Assembly (NCBI GenBank): GCA_964034945.1
Contig: OZ035960.1
Coordinates: 106,797,933 to 106,861,932 of the forward strand
DNA from: Chrysopilus asiliformis
Lineage: Eukaryota > Arthropoda > Insecta > Diptera > Rhagionidae
DNA: 64,000 bases
Direction of reading: 5' to 3'
Position 1 is the stretch's first letter; each line of letters begins with the position of its first letter. The translations under genes and the position numbers were made by a program. Positions 37,701 through 49,700 of the stretch are shown here, piece by piece. Under the pieces are notes generated by a model. That model did not search any database, was not told the origin of the DNA, and worked only from the letters and a program-made list of their open reading frames with translations.

Positions 37701-40700
37701 AAAACCGAAAGCGTTTTAAAACCGAAAGCGTTTTAAAACCGAGAGCGTTTTAACACCGAGAGCGTTTTAACACCGAGAGCGTTTTAAAACCGAAAGAATT
37801 TTAAAATCGAGACCGTTTTAAAACCGAGACCGTTTTAAAACCGAGACCGTTTTAAAAGCGAGAGCGTTTTAAAAGCGAGAGCGTTTTAAAACCGAAAGCG
37901 TTTTAAAACCGAGACCGTTTTAAAACCGGGAGCGTTTTGAAACCGGGAGCGTTTTGAAACCGAAAGCGTTTTAAAACCGAGAGTGTTTTATAACCGAGAG
38001 CGTTTTAAAACCGTGACCTTCACAAATCGAGGTTCCATGGTACCGCAATTTACACTCACAGTGGACTACAAAATTATTCACCTCGCCGTGTTTCATCGGT
38101 TGATCATTTCGATGTCGTTTTCAATTATTTTTGTATCACAGTATATCACGCGTTCAAACATAATGGAATCATTAAAACTCATTGACCAAGCCACACAGGC
38201 AAGCGAAGAGTGCGGGCGGGCTGGACGGCGGTTACTCAAAGTCTCAGACATTGAACACGACCACATCTAGCGAGCCATAGGCAATAATCCCATAATATTA
38301 GAAACATTTAGTCATGCCATGACTAAACATTTGAACACTCAATTAATTTTCGCTACTTACTACCACAGTGACTATAATTTTAATTCATTATACCTACTGG
38401 CAAGACACTAAGTATCTGTGATGTCTATCTATTTTCTCGTTAAATAGATAATAATTCAACGATAGCAGCTCCTCATGCACTTTTTGAAATTTCGAGACTC
38501 GTATTTGCTGAATTGAATTTGAGTCTGTTTATCTTTTGTTGTTTCGGTTTATGTTTCATACTCGACAAATAATTTGACATTAGACGAGCTACAAGAATTT
38601 TTTAATTTCCTGTTAGCGATGCGGCGACATGACCCAATTTTTTCCATTTTTTTTTCATTTGTTACAGCAGTATATTTTTTTTTTTTTGTGTGTGTGTGTA
38701 CCAGACGAAAGCGGAGAGTCGCCAAAATTCCAAATAAAGACCTAACCTAGCCCATCCCAGTATAATTCAGCCTAAATTCACTTGGAACCATTATAATTGC
38801 AGACGGGACTGTAGTTGGTTGTAGACTTTAAGTGCCTCATGGGAGTATTATTTTATGCAGCACATTGGAAGAGTATTCACTGGAAAGTCAGAAAATTCTA
38901 ACTACCAAAAGGTTCACTAAAAACTTGAGCGATTTTTACAATTATTTTTCAACTCATCTGGAAGTTTTATTTATTCGACTAATTTGAATAATCTTAACAG
39001 GTTTTGGTTTGAATTTTATTCCACTTACACGCCTCACGGTATTTCATATGAAATTACAACAAAAAAATCGCTCCAGGATATATCGTTATCCTTTATATTC
39101 TTTTATTTGAGTGTTGCCAGATTTTGGATAAAAAATTATATATTTTTTCATCAAAATGGTTCCTTTTTAAAACCACATAACACCAAAAATTTTAGACGTT
39201 CACACTTTTCTAAGATTGAAATAAAAAATAAAATAAAAAGTTTGAATGTTTAAAATTTTTGGTCCTAATCCCAATTTAGACTAACGATTTCGATTGCGAT
39301 TACGATTACAGCTTCTCAACCAATGAGATCAAAGCTTTCAACGATAGGGACATGAAAGCTTTGATCTCATTGGGCGAGGAAGCTCAATCGTAATCGCAAT
39401 CGTATCGCAATGGTACCGCAATCGTATCGCAATGGTACCGCAGTCGTATCGCAATGGTACCGCAATCGTTGGGCGAGGAAGCTCAATCGTATCGCAATCG
39501 TAATCGCAATCGTAAGCGCAATCGTAATCGCAATCATATCGCAATCGCAATCGTTAGGGTACGCCCATAGTGGTCATAAAACCAGCTTCTTGCTTTATCT
39601 CTTTCCAGCCACCGGTTAAAATTAACACGAGTATGAATTGTCGCGTCCTTAATGAACCGGCTTCTCGCTTTCATAAGAATCAGCCGACGTTTACCAGCGT
39701 TTACCGAAATCAATTTTTAATTCTTGTTAACGCCGGTAACCAGCTACAAGCCTGTTTTGACAGTTGTGGACGTGAAAGTGCCAGCGTATCTGCAGTACAG
39801 ACACGAGATTCACTATGACCATCACCTGCTAGAATCACGCTGGTTACCAAGTACCAGCCTAAATCTCGCCAGAAAGCTGGTGCGCGAAAAAGCGAGAAGC
39901 TGGTTCACTATGGACGTACCCTTAGTCTGAATTGGGCTTTATGTGATTTGATCGTAATTAATCGTAGCTGGCATTTAACTTAACCCTAAAAAGCACGACG
40001 TGTGCTTCAGATTTTTTTCGCCTTTCAAAAGCCTGAGCGAAGTTGGAAAAAACAACTTCAAAAAGATATCACCTTTGATGTCATGTTTACATATTTAAAA
40101 CTTATTAAAAAAAAAACAAATGGAATTTAGGGACTTTTTCAATTTAAAAGTTTTGCCAAGATGCCACCTTGAACCAAAAACACTGCACCAAATTTCAAAA
40201 CAAAATCTGTTGATTTTCTTATTTTCTTTCCTATCAAAAGTTTTTTTTTGTCCCTCACCACACTCCACTAAAATCTGGTTTATTTTTCCCTCTTTGGAAA
40301 AATGAATTGTGGTTAAAAATGGTATTGTTTTCATCATTTTCATTGTCGGCGAATTGCTGTTCCGCCTCTTATCAAAATTGATGTTTCACCAACATATTAT
40401 TAATCTCCGAGCCACGAAGTAAACGAAAAACAGGCAGGCAGTTCCATAAGTGACAAATTTGGCAGACGTGTTGATAGACATCGACGTAAAAATTGTTTCA
40501 GTGGATTATCGTCGATTTGGAAATGGATACCTCCATCGAGAATATTCAGAAAGTTAAAAAAAACTCTCAAGATAAAACACCACCCCACACCGAATACACA
40601 TCAGAGCCCGAAAAAGCCGCACCAAATGAAGTCGGCCAAAAAAAAGAGAGCCAATTTAGAAGGAAAACCGTCCAAGAAAACACGCAGAACCAGAGAAAAA

Positions 40701-43700
40701 ATTAAAGAAAAAACACAAGCAAAAGAAAAAAAAATGTTATCGTAGGTGTGACGTCTTTCAGTTTTTCGGCTTTGACTTTTATGCCAACGGAGAAAAAATT
40801 CTGTTGGAGCGCAACGTGTTATCGATCGATAGACGGGTAGACTCCCAATGTCGCCCCCGACCGTCAAACCCATTCCATTCCCACGTTTTCATATCATGAA
40901 ATTTTCCACGTTTCCATTTTTCACCATCTTACCACAAAAGTCGACCGACCTCCAGTCTCAGCCCAATTAGACTACGCTCGTTCAGTCAGCGTTTTGAAGG
41001 CGATTTTACAGAATAATTTCAAATGGCGACGAATTGCGTTTCTAGCGAGGAGAAAACAAAGCGTAGCTGCTTTATTAGCTTTTGGGGTTGGTGGTTGGAC
41101 TTTCATTACCACCCAACCACCTTTGATGAACGCATTTTCAAGGAACTCAGGTGTTTCCAAAGAAATCCAATCGTGATTGGAAAGCGGGAGACGACATTCT
41201 AAAGAATTTTGAAAGTTCTTTGGAAAATTTGTTGAGTTTTTGATGATTGCACCATACAGACGTGGTCGATTATTGTGGAAATTTGAATAGTTAGACAATT
41301 TCGGCTGATTCGCGTACACAAATACGTTATGCAAATTTTAATAGAAATTTTTCTTAAATTTCTTGGAAATGAGGATGAAAATATACATTATTTCATGGTA
41401 TTAGCAATTTTTAAGAATGTAACCAGACGCATTAATAGTTATCGCGTGGGGCGAACAACCTCCCTTCGAAATTAAAATTTCTTAAGTATTTTTTTTTTAA
41501 ATATATTTTCTTGAAGTATTCTAATTAAAAAATCTAGCAATATTTGAAGGATCCCAAGCAAAGCGACGCCGCGCCGTTACAAAAAATATTTTGATTGACA
41601 ATGGGTTCAGTGGAAATTCCAGGATTTCATGACTTTGAAATGAATGGATTAAGCTCGGTGGTAACACAAAAAATGCCCTATAAAATCAGTCCCAGGATTT
41701 CGAAATGTTGCTTCCAGCAAGATACTGTTTTGTGTTATATGCAGAGGTTGGGGGATCGAAAAAGAAGTTGAGAAATCTGCGATGGGTGAATGACTAAAAA
41801 AGTTTAACGAACCCAACTTTTTAGAATGTCAATAGCTGTATTTTTAACCGGGCTGTGGAGTCGGAGTCGAGACTTCACTGCTTTAGGAGTCGGTCAATTT
41901 TCACAAGATAGTTTAAGAGTCGAAGTCGGAGAAAATTTGTCGACCCCGACCGACTTTTTTTTTTGCCTCCATTGGCCATTCGCTGCTTTATTGTCCCTCT
42001 GGCGAAGGTCAAACTATAATGCTTTATAATCAAACAATGTTTGATTTGACGTTTGAGGTGATTTGATGATTTTTTCGGCCGAAGGAATAGCCGGAGTTAA
42101 GCCCAATTCAGACTAACGATGACGATTACGATTGAGCTTCCTCGACCAATGAGATCAAAGCTTTCATGTCTCCATCGGTGAAAGCTTTCATCTCATTGGT
42201 CGAGAAGCTTCAATCGTAATCGCAATCGATAGTCTGAATTGGGCTTTAGACCTTGTAGACTTTCAGGAGTCGGATATTCTCAAATTTCAGGAGTCGGAAT
42301 TGGAGTGGTTTTTAATGTGGCCAAAATCCAGGGCACCAATCATGTATTCCGACGCGTCTCTGTCTTTCGACTTCGACGCAGCTTTTAACTCTTAACTTCG
42401 CCATATCAGCATCTTCAAATTTCCTGGAGTGACAGTCAGAATCACGTTTCGATTCATAGTGACAATTCCGCGAAATTTCAAGCTGCAGATATGGCGAAGT
42501 CAAGAGGTAAAAGCTGCGTCGAAGTTGAAAGTCAGAGACGCGTCGGAATACATGATTGGTGCCCAGGTTTCGTTGGTAAATTGTAGAGGTTGGACACTTC
42601 TTGATTCGGATTTTAATTTTTTTTTAAATTTTCAAATAGAACGCGAAAACAAATAAAAAATTTCCCGATATTTTTGTTTTATTCAAAACAGATAACTTTC
42701 TCGTTCTTGTATAGCCACATGAAATTGAGCGAATTCCCAGGCCAAATACCTGAAGTGATCGGTTTTAGCATTTTATCTAAAATTGGGCTTGGCAGCCGAA
42801 GGGTTGATTTGGGTCTACGACTTCTGTTTAATGTATGAAAGGTGAACGGTTAAGAACACAGCTTATATCAAATCAATTGACTGTTTTTTAAAATTTTTAA
42901 CTTATATTTTACAACCCTTGGTAAATGACAGCACAGCATAGGGAAAAAAATACGTCACGGCTTTTCGAATGCCCTCCGCCGTCATACTATTGCCGACCGC
43001 CCCTCCCCCCCTCACCCGTTCTCCCCTCTCCTAAATGATGTGTGATTTTTTTTATGGGCTAAGAGGGCTAAGTTTTTCGCCCCACAATTGATCTAAACGA
43101 TAGGAGCGAACCATAATGACAAAACTTAGCCATAGAATATACCGAGAAACTTCACTTAGAATCCCTCCCACCACTAAATATAGTGTGACGTATTTTATGG
43201 ACAGTCCTATACCTACTTATACTCCCTAATATTTAAATAAATAGCTTTTCGCAATTTCAAACTAAAAACCGCTTTTCTTGACCCACTGTGTGTCACATTT
43301 ATCACTCGCTGCTGTCGTATCGTCCTGTTTCAAACCAAACCACATGCTCTGCTTTTCACTTGCATAACTCCACGATTTTTCTCACCCATCACCCCCTGCT
43401 CCATCTAAATTCTCTGTGCAGTCAACCTCATCTCGTCCTGCCTCGATTAGGTCATTTCTCTTTGGATTTTCCTCGAGACTTTAGGCAAGTGGAGTGGAGA
43501 ACTCAGACGAAATCGAAAAAGAAAAACTGGAACGCAATCTTCATTGGGAAAAGCGGATTTTTCTTCTCTATTCTGCTTGTCTCTCTCTCTGTGTTAGCAC
43601 CTAGCGACAAGTGAGTTTTCTCGTCGTACACATTTTCTGAAAATTTATAATATTAGTTTTTTTTTCTTTGCTGCTGCTGCCACTTTTTCACCTTTGCTTT

Positions 43701-46700
43701 GGCATTTATTTTACTTTTTTTCACATTTTTCAAGAAGAAACGTTTTCTATTTGTAAGAAAAGGTTTAAATAGATTTTTTTTTCTTCATCAGCGTCACGTC
43801 ATGACACATCTTGGTGGGTCATTACCACAAATTTGAATTTTTCTTCGTTTTTTTTCCTATTTTTAAATAGAAATTCTCATGCATTTTCTGAGCGAAGAAC
43901 CGTCGAGATGTTCGAGAAAAGCGATTCATCGCTCTTGGGAGTCATTGCACCCTCTCCCCCCTCACTCTCCTACACATCGACGTGTGTGTGTATTTGCATT
44001 CTCCCCAAGAGATTCATTTTTTATTGTGGCTGTAGTTGATTTGATTGACAATGATATTAAACTGCGGGGGCGGTTGGGCAATTCTTGCGCTCATCAATCA
44101 TTTCAAATTGATAATTTCGACGGGATTCCTTCAACTGCTTCATTCACCCCTTATTTATTATAATTTTTCTTTCGACGATGAATGAAAAAAAAAATTGTCA
44201 GCTGTTGTCAAACATGTCTTTTTTTGTTATTGGTGTCTATTTAACAAGGAAAACTCATAATTTGTAGGCCGACCTCTCTGATTACAATTTAATGATAAAC
44301 TCAATCAGTTTTTTTATCATCAAAAGCAGTTCAAAGGGCAAGGTTAGGCCGTAAATTGGATTTTCTGCCAAAAGTAATGAGGTTTTCCCTTTTTATTCAA
44401 AGTTTAAGTCTGTACGAAAAGTTTTCTTGTTTGAAATAATCATTTCGCACGCAATCTCATTTTACGAAAATGAAACTTTTGGGCAGTGTTTTCGTGGAGT
44501 TTTCCACAAAAGTTGAATTTGTTTTTAATTTTTCCGCAGGTAAATTGCGAATCCTTTTTCGAACCATTTTGACTTGACTTGACGGTCGTGCGTTACGCAC
44601 AGAAATTTGCATTTATTGACGGAAAATATTCACAATTTTTGTCAATTCAATCAGATTTTACGAAACTAAGGTTTCGTTTACAACTGCGATTTTTTTCTTG
44701 GATTTCTCTGCGAGTTTTATTCACAATTTATTCCGCGAATTTTTTCATCTATTGCAGAATTAATTCACTAAGGGCCTGTTTCTCACAACTGCGATATAAG
44801 TTTTATCTAGTAAATAAATATCTGCCATATGTCTTATGTCTATGGCACAAGATTGCTGAGATGTACTTAACCTAACACTTATCCAGCAGTGGTGAAACAG
44901 GCCCTTAGCAAAAGTTGTCAAAATTTCAAGTTATTCCCGCAGTTTTGTATGAAAAATTCGAATTCAAGCCGCTTTTTTCAGAATTTTATGACGTAAAGTA
45001 AGCGTAAAAGGTCATGCAACAAGAATTTAGTGTCAAAAAATAAAATTCGCGCAATAAAGTGTCAGATGTAAACGACGTCTTAAGCTGCCCACAGACGACA
45101 AACCCTTTTTTAAACAATGTTGTCAATCTGGTTGTCAGCTTTTGCCAAATATCTATTTTTGTCGATATTCGTGTGAAAAATTAAATTCTACTCGAGTTTT
45201 CGAGGATGTGTCATCGGCTTTGGGTGAAAGCCCAACAGATGTTCATAACCTTGTTGCCAACTTCCCTCCAGAGGATACAACATGGTCGTCAAACATCATG
45301 CTTCTTCCCCCTCCCCCTTCCACCGAATATCCAATGTTTTCAATGACATCAACTACCAATATGCCTACAGATGTTGAACATGGACTTCAACAGGGCAAAT
45401 AGACAAAAAGGTTGATCGTTTGTGGGCGGCAAGATTGATCGTTAGTCTGAATTGTGCTTTATGTCCGTATGACACCGACGATTGCGATTACAATTGAAAC
45501 TTCTCGACCAATGAGATCAAAGCTTTCAACGATAGGGACATGAAAGCTCTGATCTCATTGGTCGAGGAAGCTCAATCGTAATCGCATTCGTTGGTGTCAT
45601 AGGCCTATGTTACACACGGCAACTTTAAGCGGCGACTTTTCTTAAGTATAGGCGAGAGAAGTGAAGGGCCACCGCTTCTCTCGCCTATACTTAAGAAAAG
45701 TCGCCGCTTAAAGTTGCCGTGTGTAACATAGGCCATACAAGCATTAAGCTACATTTAACTGTGATTGCACGCAGCTAAGCATACACAGAAACTGCCTCTA
45801 AACTCTGATGGCGATTTCCACGAAATTTTTAGCCACCCCTAACTCGATTTAGTCGGCAAATTGTAAGCAAAAACAATCTCCTAATTCGATTTGTTGGCGG
45901 CCGCTAAAAGTTTCGTGAAACCCGCGGTGAGTCAGGTGGTTTCTTCTAGAGTTCACTAGAAGAAACCGTCGATAAATAAATCAAGATTTTATTTTCTCTC
46001 CCACTGAATCGCCGAAAAACTGTTTCAATTTAGCTTCCTCAACTGAATTGAATCCTTTTTCTAATCAGATGTTGTAAATCTCTTCGCAATGACTAATTTA
46101 TGGCATTTGACCGAAAATGATAAAAATACACGCCTGGAATAGAATTCATTCCATTCGAAGGGCTCACCTTTTATTTGTTCTATTCATGGCCGCTTCCCAA
46201 AAGACAAAAAGAAAAAAAAAACGCCTGGAAAACAAAACGAGAAGAGAACGTTGCGAAATTACGTTCAACAACAACGGCATGCGAGGATTTTATTGATTTT
46301 CTATGGAAAAGGAAAGCAAAAAAGTAGAATCGCTTGAGTTGAACATCGACGGGGACCGCGGCGGCTGCAGATCGTGAGTGAGTTTGCTGGCTAGCTTGTC
46401 TAGCAACTCGAGTAGAATTTAATTTTTCACACGAATATCGACAAAAATAGAAAATTTGTAATTATTTCCTACTCATGGAATTTTATTTACAGGTTCGCAG
46501 AGTAATTTTTTTTCTTTAGGATTTGAATGAATTTTAATTTTTGATGGACACTCGTAAAATGTGAATGTTTTGCTTTTTTTTTGTACAGTCAGGATAAAAA
46601 GGTTTTCACGAGTTTCCGTTGTTAACACAAAGTCTACCTTGAAAAAGCTTTTCTCTAAATGACTATTAATTCTTTTGAAGGGGGCGGAGAAATTGTGTCT

Positions 46701-49700
46701 ATCGCATTTTTCTCTTTTGTCCAGTTCAGGGAATTAACAAATGCGTAGAAAAGCTAAAAATATCTCAAATCCCCAGTACAGAATAAAGTTTTCGAAAGAG
46801 TAATTTGTTACGTTGTCTGTCATTCCAGGCATTAAAGGGCTTTGCCCTCAGTTACGCATAGATCAGCCATCACCAAACGATTGTTGAATGGGTTTTATTT
46901 AATTGCATTTGCTTAAACAAAGTGATATCTTTCGAAATTCTCAGAAATATTCAATAGAGAATCGAAAACCCCTAATTTAAGTCAAATCTTCGGTATGATC
47001 TCATTTCAAGTTATCTCCTTTCATTCTTCCGATCATCCTGAGTTCTGCTTCGGAATTAAAGGGGTTTCCCCTAAGCTCTGTCTGACACTATAAATAAAAC
47101 ACATTTTTTCAAGGACTGCCCATCAAATTCGTCAGCGTAATTTTAGGCTTTTGTGACCTACTCCCCCATCAAATCGTGTATTTTCACGATTTTTCGCATG
47201 GAATTTAGTACTGCTATCACGGTATCGCACAAATAATGGCTAAATATTTTACGATAGAGCCTCAAATACTTCAACAACGCAAGACTTCAAAAAAATGGAC
47301 AAAATTGGTTTAATTCACACTGAAAGTCCCATTCGTATATTGAAACTCTCTAATTTACTACATATTAAGCCGCATTAATTGGAGAAATTAAATTAGAAAA
47401 GCTATAAAAAGCGAAAAGATGTTAAGAACTTCTTAATTGTAATAATTAAACGCCAAATCCAAATTTAGTCTGATATTTATAAATTTGAAAACGACATTTA
47501 AACAAGTTTTCATTTAGCAAAGTCGGATAGAAAAAAATAATAATAACTGCGCTATAGTAGTATATTGACTGATTTTACAATTAGTTTGATGTTCTTTAAA
47601 AAAATTTTGACTCATTCTAAGTGAACGAGTAATCAAACTGTGTGGACAATATTTTTTCTGTCAACTATTTTCTATGAATATCATGAGTCATGCTATAATG
47701 AAACCATCCCAATTTACGCTGAACGCAAATTTACTTATTTGAAAACTTAAACTTTGCTCTGAATCTGGACTAAATTTTGGTAAATTGTCCAATATATTTT
47801 TTTTGTTGGTTTTGAACTTGCGTAATCACCAAGGCAAATATCTCGCTTGCATTCTCGTTATCTCCTCGTTGGCGTATCGCTGATTTCAACCTCTTGTGAC
47901 TAAGCCTGCCTAATCTAAATGTCAATAGGCAAACATGTAATCTTCTTGTTGAGAGAGAGAGATATGCTCTGCCTGCCTGAGCCTGAGCCGCCTGCTTGCC
48001 ATCAGCGATTGAATTATTTTTTCGTTCTTTTTGTCATTTGGAGTTTTTGTCATCTCGTGTTTCTATCTAGTTTCGTTTTTGTGATAATTCTCTCCGGACT
48101 GACGACTTTGATGACTGCAAAATGACGAACTTAACTTGATTAAGACACGATTATTATTCGTAGTTATAGAATTTCGTTAATGAATGCGATTAGAGTGATT
48201 CCTCCAGTTGCCGCCGCCTTATCGAAAAATAATAATACTGTGGTGGCTTTAAGGTACAAAATTCCAAAGAGCATACGCCAGTCATATTGACGTTATTTTT
48301 AGACTCTTGGCGTCTTAATGCACATGGGAATGATGAAAATTGATTTTATTGAATGGTAATTTAATGAATTTTTTGTTGTTTTGTTGGATTTTCGCTGGGT
48401 ATCATGCGATTAATTGGTGTTTGTCACTCGAAAACGTGGAAACGTCGTAGCCGATTTGGTTGCAATTTTGTGTAGAGAAAACACGTTACGCTGATTTTAG
48501 GCTTTTCATACACTTTTTCGCCCCTTGACCACTTTTTCGCGATTTCTTTGTATAGAGTTTGGTCTCACCGTGACACTACTACAAACCCCTCTTTCCTCCC
48601 CAATAGTGTTTGAAAGTATTCAAACACTGTTGGGGGGAAAGAGGGGTTTGCCTAATTTACTTCAAGTGTGCAACAAGCGTTAATATTGTGAGTAATTTCA
48701 AGCTTGCAACAAAAAATTCCAACACAAATTGCGCAACTTCTATAATTTAGTCTTAAGATTCATTTAAAAGTCATCGTTCTTTACATTTTCTTTAGCTAGA
48801 ATTAAAAAAAAACTCCCAAGAATCTAAGAAAAATTTCATTCAATTTCATGTTTGTCAAACCAAATTGCTTAGCGTGCGGTTAAGTTTAGATTTTAATTGA
48901 TTTGTCCCTAAAATTGTAGCGATAAAGAGTTTCAACTACAATCTAATATAGTTGGCCACCGATTTAATCGTTTCGTGATTAAATTAAACTGGAGGGCAAA
49001 CAACTTTGTGTTTTATTGTAAATTTAACTTAATTATGAACAACTAACTAAACTCGTGTGTTAAACTAGTCTCCTAAAATCTAAGCCCTTGGGGGTGACTG
49101 CTGGCCTTGATTGTTACAAACTTGTTGCGTTCAAACTTGATTTTTGCATCAAATTTGCTTCCAGCCTTTGGGGAGTTGTGATTCGCAGATTTGTTACTCT
49201 GTAAAAGAGAAATGTTGCGGGGAAAATATAGAAGTGTGATTTTTTTTTAGAGTTTTGCAATCGGAGCTGTCGAGTCGGGACAAAATTATTGCTTTAGAAG
49301 TCGGAATCGGGACAATATTATTGCTTTAGGAGTCGGAGTCTGCCAATTTTCACAAAAGAGTTTAAGAGTCGAAGTTGGAGAACATTTGTCGACTCTAACT
49401 CCGAACCAGTTATTTTACCTCCATTGGCCACACTACTAGTTTAGGCAGACCTCATTATTTTGCAACCAAAAACAATGTTTGATCGGAAGGAGTTAGAGTT
49501 AGACCTTCTAGCGGGAGGAGTTAGAGTTAGACCTTCTAGCGGAAGGAGTTAGAGTTAGATCTTCTAGCGGAAGGAGTTAGACCGTCTAGACCAGTGGTTC
49601 CCAAAGTGGTCCCTACGGACCCCCAGGGGTCCCCGGGATCATTCAGGGGGTCCGTGGAAAATTAAAATTGATTTGGGGGTCCCTTAACAACGTCAGGGGG

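Noticed and set aside
37646..38019. CRISPR-like array
   Set aside because: 17-bp units are directly contiguous with no spacers: a minisatellite inside a transposon-like element.
39338..39550. YDCDYDC-repeat protein on the minus strand
   Set aside because: Translation of the CGCAATCGTA repeat array in foldback copy 1.
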